Assembly (NCBI RefSeq): GCF_964026575.1
Contig: NZ_OZ032161.1
Coordinates: 434,001 to 498,000 of the forward strand
DNA length: 64,000 nt
Reading direction: 5' to 3'
Origin: Candidatus Tisiphia endosymbiont of Melanophora roralis
GTDB taxonomy: Bacteria > Pseudomonadota > Alphaproteobacteria > Rickettsiales > Rickettsiaceae
Below, piece by piece: positions 27,064 to 38,572 of the stretch; the first letter of the stretch is position 1; each line of letters begins with the position of its first letter. The position numbers and the translations under genes are program-made. The notes below the pieces were generated by a model. That model saw only the letters and a list, made by a program, of their open reading frames with translations. It was not told the DNA's origin and made no database searches.

Positions 27064-28566
27064 ATGTTACCATTCAAAAGTATTTTTACTAAAATTCAGG
27101 AAATCATTTGGCCTATAGAAAGAGAGGAATTGAAACTTTTTTTGCCTATGGCATTAATGATGCTGTGTATTCTTTTTAATTTTGGAACACTTAGATCCGT
27201 TAAAGACGGATTGGTCATACCATCAATAGGAGCAGAAGTCATTAGTTTTCTAAAACTTTGGTTTGTTCTTCCTTCCTCTATATTATTTACTATAATATAT
27301 GTAAAACTTAGTAATCACGTACGTTTTGAATATATTTTTTATATAGTAATTTCGAGTTTTTTGCTTTTTTTCCTGATATTTGCTTATATAATTTACCCTA
27401 ATCAGGAGTTTTATCATCCAAATGCTGAGCAGGTAGAACATTTAGTATCATTGTATCCTAATTTTCGATGGTTTATCAAGATAATGGGTAAGTGGAGTTA
27501 TGCTCTCATGTATATCTGTTCAGAATTATGGAGTGCAGTAATTATTAATCTAATGTTTTGGCAATTTGCTAATAATATTTTTGATACCAGTAAAGCGAAA
27601 CGTTTCTATCCAATTTTAGGAATGGTAGGTAATGTTGGTCTGATTTTAGCTGGCAATGTATTAGTAGCTTTCTCAAATGTACGAGGGGTAGTCGATGCTC
27701 AAGTTATAATAAATGAAGATTTGCAATATAAATCAGAACTAATGCTACAACCTGTTATTTCTATAATAGTGTTTGCCGGTATAATTTCCATGGTATTATT
27801 TAGGTTAATTAATTATTTTATTTTGAATGACAAGGTGCTAAAGGCTGATTTCCAAATAGTTCAAATACAGGCAAAAACTTCCTTATCACTTATGGATAGT
27901 ATAAGGTTGGTTATTAACTCAAAATATATTGGACGCATTGCTTTATTGATAATTTGTTATGCACTACTAATTAATATAGTAGAAGGTCCGTGGAAAGCTA
28001 AGGTAAGGGAGCTTAATCCCAATACGTTAGATTATATACATTTTATGGGTAGGTTTAATATTTGGATGGGAATTTCTAGCGTTACTTTTATGATAGTTGG
28101 TAGTAATGTGATTAGGAAATTTACTTGGTTAATTTCAGCATTATTAACACCCTTAATGCTTTTTATAACTGGCTTAATGTTTTTTATCTTTGTTATTTTC
28201 TCAGAATATATAAGTTTTGGTATAAAGGACTTTAATCCAATTTATGCGGCTGTAATTATCGGAGGAGTACAAAATATTCTAAGTAAATCAACTAAATATT
28301 CGTTATTTGATTCAACAAAGGAAATGGCATATATTCCTTTATCATTAGAACTTCGAACAAAAGGTAAAGCTGCTGTTGAGGTTATAGGTATTAAATTTGG
28401 TAAGTCTTTAGGAGCTTTTATCCAGTCTTTTATATTTATTATAGTGCCTACTGCCACATGTGATTCAATAGTAGTTTATTTACTAACAATTTTTATTATT
28501 ATAGTTATTTTGTGGTTTTGGAATATAGTACAACTAAATCGTGAATATGTGAAGTTATGTAATTAG
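27064..28566 (+). CDS. tlc: ADP/ATP translocase (NTT family)
   Basis: Inner-membrane nucleotide exchanger that imports host ATP against ADP, the hallmark of obligate intracellular energy parasites. I start it at ATG 27064 (MLPFKSIFTKIQEIIWPIE), aligned with the rickettsial N-terminus, though a TTG at 27052 is possible. About 12 membrane segments are visible. Family stretches include NFGTLRSVKDGLV, FLKLWFVLPS, YPNFRWFIKIMGKWS, VEGPWKAKVRELNP and KYSLFDSTKEMAYIPL. 500 residues is normal. Most Rickettsia carry several paralogues; which one this is, and whether it transports ATP or other nucleotides, cannot be told. It is followed after one base by the next gene. Confidence 0.95.
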   Translation: MLPFKSIFTKIQEIIWPIEREELKLFLPMALMMLCILFNFGTLRSVKDGLVIPSIGAEVISFLKLWFVLPSSILFTIIYVKLSNHVRFEYIFYIVISSFLLFFLIFAYIIYPNQEFYHPNAEQVEHLVSLYPNFRWFIKIMGKWSYALMYICSELWSAVIINLMFWQFANNIFDTSKAKRFYPILGMVGNVGLILAGNVLVAFSNVRGVVDAQVIINEDLQYKSELMLQPVISIIVFAGIISMVLFRLINYFILNDKVLKADFQIVQIQAKTSLSLMDSIRLVINSKYIGRIALLIICYALLINIVEGPWKAKVRELNPNTLDYIHFMGRFNIWMGISSVTFMIVGSNVIRKFTWLISALLTPLMLFITGLMFFIFVIFSEYISFGIKDFNPIYAAVIIGGVQNILSKSTKYSLFDSTKEMAYIPLSLELRTKGKAAVEVIGIKFGKSLGAFIQSFIFIIVPTATCDSIVVYLLTIFIIIVILWFWNIVQLNREYVKLCN

Positions 28567-28567
28567 C

Positions 28568-30235
28568 ATGCGAAAAACGTTAATATATATATCAGTTATA
28601 ATTGCTGTAATCCTATTGATTTATACCATCTCATGGTTGGTAATTGTTACTTCTTTAGCTAATAAGATTAATGGGCAATATAGTAACCGTTATATCGCTG
28701 TTAATTCAATAGATAGTGAACAAAGATATTTCATTAAGTTTAATAAAGTTGCTCTCTATGGTTTTCCGTTTAAAATTGCCTTGCAAGTAATTGGTTGGCA
28801 TGAAGAGGGAGAAAATAGTATAATTGAATTTAATTCCCCGATTTATATAGGTTATGATTTACTGAAACAGGTTTGCTTTGTTAGTTATTTTGGTAACGCA
28901 ACAGGTCGCTATAAACCTATTGATTTGGGATTTGGTACAAGATTTGAAAGTGGTAATTATTCTTTTATAGCAAAAATTCCTTTAAGCTTTAAGTTACTTA
29001 AGGTTTTTATACAAAAAAAAGATCCGTTTGAAATTATAAATTTTATAAAAGAATTGGAATTAACATCTGACAAGACAAAAATTTTTGATTTAGTTGACGG
29101 GCAAAAACTATATGATGAAGATCATACAATTATTTCATTTTCACTAGAAAAGAATAAATACTATACTGATATAGAAGATTTTAAAAATAATGTGCCACAA
29201 AAATTAAATATCGCTTATTCAACAAAAATATTAGAAAGTAATATTATAAACAGAAGAATACCAGCTGGTCTTTTATTATATAGATTTGCTTGGCCGATGC
29301 CTTTTAGTTTTGAAGGTAAGTTTTATATAAAAACTAATAAATCTTTATATAGTGAGTTTGCTAAAGATTTAGAAATAAAAATGATATCAAGCAAGTTCTC
29401 AAGTAGTATTCAAGAATCCTTGACTACTTTATTGTATCAAAGTAAAGTAGAAGAAGGTAGCAATGATAGTCATCTTAAGGTTGAATCAAAAATTGATTTG
29501 AAGCCAGGATTTTCCGATAATATATTGAATTCTATACAGTACTTATTGTCATATATATCGCTACTCCCTAATAGTTCATCTTTAATAGAAGAATTACAAT
29601 ATATTAACAGTAATAAAGATAAATTCAACTTGACTGAATTAGAGAACCATCAATATATTTTTGATTTAGATATAGATTTTCTTGCTAGAAAACAAGATAT
29701 AATGAGAGCTCAAATAAATAATCTTAGTTTGTTTTCTAATAATACCGGATTTCGATTATCAAGCGAATGCAGGCTAGATGCATTTAGAAAATTTGATATT
29801 AAGGGACTTGTTGTCTTTAATAATTATTTAAAGGCAACGGATATTATAACCAATTATTTCTTTAACTTGGGTAGGTTTAAAACATTCTCAGAAGATAGTC
29901 GTATTGTATACAAAGAAGGTACGAAGTATTTTTTAAAAACCATATCAGATCATCCTGATTCTAACTCAGGTGACATAAGTTTTGAGTATAAATTAGATTC
30001 AAGTAATATAGAAAAAGGCAAAATAGGTTCCGTAGACTTTAATCAATTTCTGCCATTATATTATCTAGCATTATACAAAAAAGCCTCGGAAAAAATACAT
30101 ATTGGTGATAATGTAACAAAAAGGATACAAGAACTAGTACCTGATTTTAATGAGCATCATTCATTGTTAAAACAATTAATGATCCAGCCTTTTTTGGAGG
30201 TTGATAGTGATGTTTGGCAGGAAATCATAAAATAG
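28568..30235 (+). CDS. Membrane-anchored conserved hypothetical protein (DUF2125-like)
   Basis: The 555-residue protein has one N-terminal membrane segment (TLIYISVIIAVILLIYTISWLVIV). A long predicted periplasmic beta-rich region follows, resembling alphaproteobacterial DUF2125 proteins (ALYGFPFKIALQVIGW, YRFAWPMPFSFEGKF). Function unknown. The ATG lies one base after the tlc stop and the next gene starts 15 bases after its own stop, so tlc, this gene and the prenyl synthase probably form one transcript. The link to envelope maintenance is inferred from topology only. Confidence 0.7.
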   Translation: MRKTLIYISVIIAVILLIYTISWLVIVTSLANKINGQYSNRYIAVNSIDSEQRYFIKFNKVALYGFPFKIALQVIGWHEEGENSIIEFNSPIYIGYDLLKQVCFVSYFGNATGRYKPIDLGFGTRFESGNYSFIAKIPLSFKLLKVFIQKKDPFEIINFIKELELTSDKTKIFDLVDGQKLYDEDHTIISFSLEKNKYYTDIEDFKNNVPQKLNIAYSTKILESNIINRRIPAGLLLYRFAWPMPFSFEGKFYIKTNKSLYSEFAKDLEIKMISSKFSSSIQESLTTLLYQSKVEEGSNDSHLKVESKIDLKPGFSDNILNSIQYLLSYISLLPNSSSLIEELQYINSNKDKFNLTELENHQYIFDLDIDFLARKQDIMRAQINNLSLFSNNTGFRLSSECRLDAFRKFDIKGLVVFNNYLKATDIITNYFFNLGRFKTFSEDSRIVYKEGTKYFLKTISDHPDSNSGDISFEYKLDSSNIEKGKIGSVDFNQFLPLYYLALYKKASEKIHIGDNVTKRIQELVPDFNEHHSLLKQLMIQPFLEVDSDVWQEIIK

Positions 30236-30250
30236 CATTAGAGATGTAAA

Positions 30251-31234
30251 TTGGATACTATAAAAATAATACATAAAGATTTAGCAGTAGAACTGTCTAG
30301 CTTAAATAAACTTATTCTGACCCACTTAGCTGCCAAAGAACCACTAGTTGGCGTAGTAGGTAAATATTTATTGGAATTTGGTGGAAAGAGAATACGGCCA
30401 TTACTAACAATTTTAACTAGTAAAATGTTTGGTTATGTCGGTGAAGATAATATAAAACTTGCTGGGGCTGTAGAATTTATTCATGCAGCAACTTTACTTC
30501 ATGACGATGTAGTAGATGAAAGTACAATGAGAAGATCCAAACCTACTGCTAACGTTGTTTGGGGGAGTAAGGCTAGTATTCTAGTTGGAGATTTTTTATT
30601 TAGTCAATCATTTCAACTAATGGTAGATACCAAATCTGTTAAAGCTATGAAATCTTTATCAAGAGCTTCAGCAATTATATCAGAAGGTGAAGTTTCTCAG
30701 CTTGTGAAATTGAATCAGCGGAGAATTATTGATGAAACAGAATATAATGAAATAATTATGGCTAAAACGGCAGAGTTATTTGGAGTATCTTGTGAAGTAG
30801 GAGCAATTATTTCTAGTCAATCTAACGAGATCTGTGAAAGTTTACAAAAATTTGGTAGATATTTAGGAAATATTTTCCAAATTATTGATGATTTATTTGA
30901 TTATTTAGGAAATAGTCATGATATGGGCAAGAATATAGGTGATGATTTTTTAGAAGGAAAAATAACTCTACCCCTAATCTTTTTATATAAGAAGCTTGAT
31001 GATACCGGGCAATTAACAGTTCAGAAAATGATTAAGGCGGATAATAGATCTGAGAGTGAATTTGAGATAATACGAAGTTTGATGATACAACATGGTATTA
31101 AGCAACAAATTATCGACCATCTAGCAAACATTAAGAATGAGGCTAGTAATTTATTGGAGCAAATCCCTATACAGAATATTTATAAAGATCATTTAGCTTC
31201 TTTACTTGAGTTTACGTTAAATAGGTCTTATTAA
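30251..31234 (+). CDS. ispB: Polyprenyl (octaprenyl-type) diphosphate synthase
   Basis: Builds the isoprenoid chain, most likely the ubiquinone side chain, by repeated condensation of isopentenyl diphosphate. The 327-residue protein has FGGKRIRPLL, the first Asp-rich motif LLHDDVVDE (Asp85-Asp89) and the second IIDDLFDYLG (Asp213-Asp217), plus GEVSQL. The start is a TTG 15 bases after the preceding gene. The stop codon directly abuts the end of five-hairpin element copy III. Product chain length cannot be read from sequence, so 'octaprenyl' is a convention. Confidence 0.92.
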   Translation: MDTIKIIHKDLAVELSSLNKLILTHLAAKEPLVGVVGKYLLEFGGKRIRPLLTILTSKMFGYVGEDNIKLAGAVEFIHAATLLHDDVVDESTMRRSKPTANVVWGSKASILVGDFLFSQSFQLMVDTKSVKAMKSLSRASAIISEGEVSQLVKLNQRRIIDETEYNEIIMAKTAELFGVSCEVGAIISSQSNEICESLQKFGRYLGNIFQIIDDLFDYLGNSHDMGKNIGDDFLEGKITLPLIFLYKKLDDTGQLTVQKMIKADNRSESEFEIIRSLMIQHGIKQQIIDHLANIKNEASNLLEQIPIQNIYKDHLASLLEFTLNRSY

Positions 31235-31484
31235 CCTCAGTTTTGGATTAAAATTAAAAATTTTAATCCAAAACTGGTTATAATATCAGAAAAATGCATT
31301 CTTGAAGCGGTTCTACGAATGCATTTTAATCTATTATCGCTAATAATCTTATTTTTATTGATATAAAAATAAGATTATTAGCAAATGAAATATTTAACAA
31401 TCAGGCGTCAAACCGCTTTAAGCCTGATTGTTTACATTCTCATTCCAATTTCGGATTAATGAAATTAATCCGAAATTGAGGTTA
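31233..31484. repeat. Five-hairpin repeat element, copy III
   Basis: Order E, D, C, B, A, the reverse of copy II. E AGTTTTGGATTAAAATT, D AAAATGCATTC with loop TTGAAGCGGTTCTACG, C CTAATAATCTTATTTTTA, B AACAATCAGGC with loop GTCAAACCGCTTTAA, A AATTTCGGATTAAT. The D loop GAAGCGGTT and the B loop AACCGCTT are complementary. Ends are AACCTCA and TGAGGTT. It starts at the last base region of the prenyl synthase stop. The rest of the spacer to ligA (31485-31609) shows no gene. Confidence 0.92.
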
Positions 31485-31531
31485 TTAGGTTATGTTGCCA
31501 AGATTTATGCGATAATAATAATTTAACCTGA

Positions 31532-34614
<3,083 letters not shown>

Positions 34615-34618
<4 letters not shown>

Positions 34619-35142
34619 AAAATATTATTTTTTAGCTTTTTTAATTTACGTAATGCTACGTCCTTTTTTATATCACTTAAATAATCAATTAGTAGCCTAC
34701 CATCTAAATGATCCATTTCATGTTGAATAACCCTAGCAAGCCAACCATCAGCTTTTAATTCTTGCTGGATATTATTATAATCTAAGAATCTTATAGTTAT
34801 AGACTCAGACCTTGCTACCTCGACCTGTTGCTCCGGTAAAGATAAACACCCTTCTACTGCCACAACTAATTCTTTAGATTTGTCTATTATCTTCGGGTCA
34901 GCGATAAATAATGGATAAAAACCAACAGGTCTTTCTGTATCATCATTATTCTGCAAATCAACTACCAATATACGTTTAGTTATTCCAATCTGAATGGCAG
35001 CTAACCCCACACCACGATCATGATACATAGTTTCAACCATGTCATCCATCAACTTTCTTATAGTATCATCGATTATACTTACTGGCAAAGATTTTTGTTT
35101 TAATCTTGAATCTGGAGCAGTAACAATAGGTAACACAGACAT
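34615..35142 (-). CDS. def: Peptide deformylase
   Basis: Iron/zinc hydrolase removing the formyl group from nascent proteins. All three motifs are intact in 175 residues: GVGLAAIQIG (44-53), EGCLSLP (97-103, Cys99) and QHEMDHLDG (140-148, His141 and His145). It is the first gene of a def-fmt pair. Its upstream region is a 0.84-kb repeat-rich spacer. Confidence 0.96.
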
Positions 35143-35167
35143 AGTACTTTAAAACCATAAATTATTT

Positions 35168-35496
35168 ATAATTTTCTGCTTTGAAGAATTGTTTTTTGAA
35201 AATATCAGGAACTCGCGTGATAAATGTATACCTAGTTCCATAGTACCCTACATTTTTTATATAACCACTATTAAAATGGCTGCTGATCGTCTATTAGCGA
35301 GGAGTCGCGAAAAAGCGGCGACGCGGCAATCCAGGATACGCGAAGCGTTACTCTAAAAAAACAGCTTCGCTGTTTACCTAGATCGCCACGGCATCTAAAG
35401 AGCCTTGCTATGACGATTATAGAAAAATGTAGGGTACTATGACCTAGTTCGCTTGTCCCTCATTTTCAAATCCAATTCGTAGGATCATTCGAATAT
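35168..35496. repeat. Palindromic repeat, family P1 (copy 4), interrupted by a P5 element
   Basis: Left part has CTGCTTTGAAGAATTG and GAAAATATCAGGAACTCGCG. The right part has CATTTTCAAATCCAATTCGT and GATCATTCGAATA. Between them a 203-bp P5 element (35239-35441) is inserted with a 9-bp duplication. P1 was therefore resident before P5 arrived. Confidence 0.85.
35239..35441. mobile_element. MITE-like element, family P5, with 9-bp target duplication
   Basis: Inverted ends CATAGTACCCTACATTTTT and AAAAATGTAGGGTACTATG. The bases ACCTAGTTC occur immediately on both sides (35230-35238 and 35442-35450), a perfect 9-bp direct repeat consistent with transposition. The interior carries the dispersed core (GTCTATTAGCGAGG, GACGCGGCAATCCAGG) and no coding region. 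Fragments of the same element are at 37463-37517 and 43798-43858. Confidence 0.85.
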
Positions 35497-35606
35497 ACCA
35501 AAACATTTATATTGTACCACAAAATAACCAATGAGTCTAGTGTGAGCCATTTGCTAGCGAACGAAAAAAAGATGTGGGTAATAGTAAGCTACGCAGGGCT
35601 GATATC

Positions 35607-35783
35607 CACAACTGTTGAAAGTTAGTAAATACAGCTTCCTATACGTCACGAGCTACGGAGGCTGTAAGGCCGACGAAGCAATCCAGTAACATCATTTATC
35701 TATAGATTGTTTCCTAGATTGCTTCGCTTACGCTCGCTAATAGATGCTGTGGTATAGGTATTTGTAAACTTTCAACAGTTGTG
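35607..35783. mobile_element. MITE-like element, family P6 (copy 2), with 10-bp direct repeats
   Basis: Inverted ends CACAACTGTTGAAAGTTA and AACTTTCAACAGTTGTG (177 bp) flanked exactly by GGCTGATATC on each side (35597-35606, 35784-35793). The interior has GACGAAGCAATCCAG and GATTGCTTCGCTTACGCTCG. The duplication can be read as 8-10 bp depending on where the inverted repeat ends. Noncoding. Confidence 0.85.
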
Positions 35784-35827
35784 GGCTGATATCCTCCTAA
35801 TGGGGATGATTACTTGAGCCTAGTATT

Positions 35828-35853
35828 AACTTGTTACATCGAATACAGGTTAA
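35828..35853. repeat. Partial terminal hairpin of the five-hairpin element
   Basis: AACTTGTTACATCGAATACA followed by GGTTAA matches the right arm of hairpin E in copy I (16964-16999) with one change. It is a truncated remnant. The rest of 35854-35981 is AT-rich with no gene seen. Confidence 0.6.
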
Positions 35854-35981
35854 ATTATTAAGAAAGTTTAAAATATTTACACTTTTTTACCCTGAAACTA
35901 TTAGTACACGCATAAAAATCATTATACTTCTTAGGTTCTGCACGCAGAACTTAATTAAAATCAATATATGGTAATAAATTT

Positions 35982-36311
35982 ATGGTTAACAAAGTAAATA
36001 TATATAATGTTATTAAATTCCAATCCCCATTTGAACGTCTTAAATCATACACTAATTCACCTGATGTCATCTTACGTAAAGCTATTATTACTCAGGCAAT
36101 TATTGATGCAACCAATATATCAAAATTCCGCACAGCAAAAAAGCTAGAACAAGAAGCAAAATTATGGATTTTTGGTGGTAGTGAATCTTTTAAAGAAACT
36201 TGTCTAGAAGGTGGGATTGAGCCATCTTTTGTAGTAAGAGTAACTAAAGCAATTATAAAGCTACATAAGAATAAATCTAGGCTTAGAAAGTCATCACAAC
36301 AAAACAGATAG
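35982..36311 (+). CDS. Small conserved hypothetical protein (phage-like)
   Basis: I do not recognise a named family. The 109-residue product is basic at the end (KLHKNKSRLRKSSQQNR). It contains AKKLEQEAKLWIFGGSESF followed by CLEGGIEPSFVVRVTKAI, a pattern reminiscent of small phage proteins of unknown role in which an EAxxWI helix precedes a Cys-containing second helix pair. No signal peptide or membrane segment. It stands alone between two repeat-rich spacers; the codon pattern is like its neighbours. The spacer after it (36312-36564) is AT-rich and holds nothing I recognise. Confidence 0.6.
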   Translation: MVNKVNIYNVIKFQSPFERLKSYTNSPDVILRKAIITQAIIDATNISKFRTAKKLEQEAKLWIFGGSESFKETCLEGGIEPSFVVRVTKAIIKLHKNKSRLRKSSQQNR

Positions 36312-36564
36312 TAAAAACAAAAAAAACATTATTTAGAACAAAATTATAACCTTATTTAAGTTAGCTATAAAATGTTACAATTTAGGTAAAATTACGGTCA
36401 AAGAATCGCTTTTTAACTGAAAAATACTTTAAAAGAACAATTTGAAGTAAGCGTTATAAGCTTATATTTTATCTAAAGCAATTATCAAGTCATTATAAAA
36501 ATTTCAAAATAATGGCTTGAAATTCACATGATTATACATTAGTTGTATAGATAGGTAGTTATAC

Positions 36565-36795
36565 GAATTAGGGATAAGAATTTGTTAATTCTTATATACT
36601 CTTCTGCTCCTACGAATTGTTTTTTGAAAATATCATGGATTCGCATGCGTAACTATACTATATGTACGCTACGCCTGCTCACTATTCATTTTCAAATCCA
36701 ATTCGTAGGATCATTTGAGTATCCCAAATTCGGTGAAATTATCGAAACAATCAGATTTGAGACGACTCTGCATCTGATTATTACATATAATATTT
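36565..36795. repeat. Five-hairpin repeat element, partial copy VI, split by a P1 palindrome
   Basis: The left arm GAATTAGGGATA (36565-36576) pairs with TATCCCAAATTC (36720-36731), which is the terminal E hairpin of copy V. A complete P1 palindrome (36597-36721) sits in its apex. After it comes a B hairpin, AACAATCAGAT/ATCTGATTATT (36746-36782). The remaining hairpins C, D and A are absent. The B stem has A-T where the other copies have G-C, with both arms changed. Confidence 0.75.
36597..36721. repeat. Palindromic repeat, family P1 (copy 5)
   Basis: TACTCTTCTGCTCCTACGAA at the left and TTCGTAGGATCATTTGAGTA at the right. The outer arms have changed together relative to other copies (TCCTACGAATTG paired with CAATTCGTAGGA, versus TTTGAAGAATTG and CAATTCTTCAAA elsewhere). 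It is nested in a five-hairpin element copy. Confidence 0.85.
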
Positions 36796-36822
36796 GATTT
36801 AACTAAATATAAAGGGGATTTT

Positions 36823-37407
36823 ATGCAAATATCAGTATCAGGTCAACATATTTCTATTGGGAATTCTTTGCAAGACTACGTAAAAAATCGTACTATGCAG
36901 GTGTCAGAAAAGTATTTTTGTGATGTAATAATTAGTGCAAATGTGCATTTTTCTAAACAAGGATTCCAATTGGTTTGTGATATTGTCGTGAATGATGGTA
37001 CAGGCAGACATATGATATTGAAAGGTAACGCTGCTTCAGATGACATATATTCAGCGTTTGATATTGCTCTTGCTAGACTTGAAAAGCAGCTTAGAAAGTA
37101 TAAATCTAAGCTCAAGGATCGTCATGATAGAGTTAAAATATCCGAAGTAACATCTAAAGCAGTTAAATATACTATAACACCCCATCAATATGAACATGAA
37201 GACGAAGATAATGTGGCAGCATATGATAATCCTGTAATTATAGCAGAAAAATCTGTAGAAATATTAACTCTATCAGTAAGTGGAGCAGTGATGAAAATGG
37301 ATATGGAGAACCTTCCTGCTTTAATGTTTCAAAATAGTCATACTAATCGCATGAATGTAGTTTATTATCGTCGGGATGGGAATATATCTTGGATAGATTC
37401 CAAATAA
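36823..37407 (+). CDS. hpf: Ribosome hibernation promoting factor (long form)
   Basis: Binds the 30S subunit to store ribosomes as inactive dimers. The N-terminal domain (residues 1-100) matches RaiA/HPF: MQISVSGQHISIGNSLQDYV, FDIALARLEKQLRKYKSKL. The C-terminal domain (about 135-194), the long-HPF dimerisation module, has PVIIAEKSVEILTLSVSGAV, MDMENLPALMFQN and VVYYRRDGNISWI. 194 residues is typical. The start has AAAGGGG upstream (36811-36817). Confidence 0.94.
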   Translation: MQISVSGQHISIGNSLQDYVKNRTMQVSEKYFCDVIISANVHFSKQGFQLVCDIVVNDGTGRHMILKGNAASDDIYSAFDIALARLEKQLRKYKSKLKDRHDRVKISEVTSKAVKYTITPHQYEHEDEDNVAAYDNPVIIAEKSVEILTLSVSGAVMKMDMENLPALMFQNSHTNRMNVVYYRRDGNISWIDSK

Positions 37408-37462
37408 ATTTTTGCTGCTTATATACTCTAGAATAGAAAATCAAGAATTGTGTTGACGCCTA

Positions 37463-37517
37463 TGTGCAATGACGATCAGCAGCCATTTTAATAGTGGTTA
37501 TATAAAAAAGGGTACTA
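37463..37517. repeat. P5 element fragment
   Basis: ACGATCAGCAGCCATTTTAA followed by TAGTGGTTATATAAAAAAGG is the inverted end of the P5 element at 35239. It lies in the spacer between hpf and the degraded GTA gene, close to the latter's 3' end. Confidence 0.7.
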
Positions 37518-37528
37518 TAAGCAGCTAT

Positions 37529-38572
37529 TCACTTGAATATATAACTCTCAACTTCATCAATAATTCCGTGAATTTCAGCTGTTAGGCGAAATAATCTCAT
37601 GGAGATAATTCTAATCTGATATTGATAATTCCGATAATATAATATGATAAAATCCCCCGGTTGATATTTAATAAAATTTGCTGGCATGATAAATCTTAAA
37701 ATTTTAGTTTCAGTAGCGGCATTTTTTAGGATTAACCGTCCTAATCTTTCAGCTTCAAGATAAGATAGTATAATAGGTAGTTTTAAGTTAGGAATAGCTC
37801 TATGTGAAAGATTCTCACTATTTATTTGGCAGAAGCTATTATTATAATCATCATACCGGTCAATAAAGTTTAGTGCTAGTTTACTAATAATGCTAGTTTT
37901 AGAAATTTCTATTTGTTCTAAATAACTATTGCTTGATAGTTTAACCAATATTTTGGGACTAATATGACTAGGGGTAGAATATCCACGTTTGGTGAACTTA
38001 ATTTGTTCCTGATAGGCTATGATATCAAAGAAATATATAATTCGCAAAAGGTTAATAACATCAATACAAGACAAAGCTTTATTTAATACCAACCCTTCTA
38101 CAGCTTCATCGAGAGTTGATATATCGATGTTCTTTAATGGAATACCGCATTTATAAGACAATTCGAGAATTATTGCCGCTAAACTACAAGCCCCAAATTT
38201 ATTATTAACCCAATGCCCTTTTGCCCATAAGTTACCATCTCGCCAAATATTACTATGTGGCCAAGCTGGGTAAGGTCTGGCATCCCAAGTCCATAAAAAC
38301 ATTTGTTCGATATATTCTTGCGTTTGCCAATATTCAATAAAACTTCGGATAGCTTTACGCTGAATAGAAAAATCAACTTCGCCAGTAGAATATCTCGGTA
38401 CTCCACCATCACTACATAAAGGATCAAAGAATATATTAGGTTGATTAGTTGCTTTATCAATGGAAGGAAAGCCAAATTCCGTAAACCAAATTTTTTTCAT
38501 TCTTGGTTGCCATTCTGTTGTAACACCATCAGGATTACGATGATAATTCTCCCACCAATATCTTAAATTCTT
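37529..38572 (-). pseudogene. GTA tail/host-recognition protein, C-terminal part after an in-frame TGA
   Basis: This continues the same reading frame after the TGA at 38573-38575, without a frameshift. It reads KNLRYWWENYHRNPDGV, then IWFTEFGFPSIDKATNQPN (the highly conserved end of the GTA TIM barrel) and LWTWDARPYPAWP. A phage-tail-3-like segment follows, ending near GDFIILYYRNYQYQIRI. The nearest start inside is ATG 38500. It is shorter at the C-terminus than Rhodobacter GTA gp15-type proteins, with a P5 fragment lying just beyond. Whether the TGA is ever read through is unknown; I treat it as a disabled gene. Confidence 0.72.
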
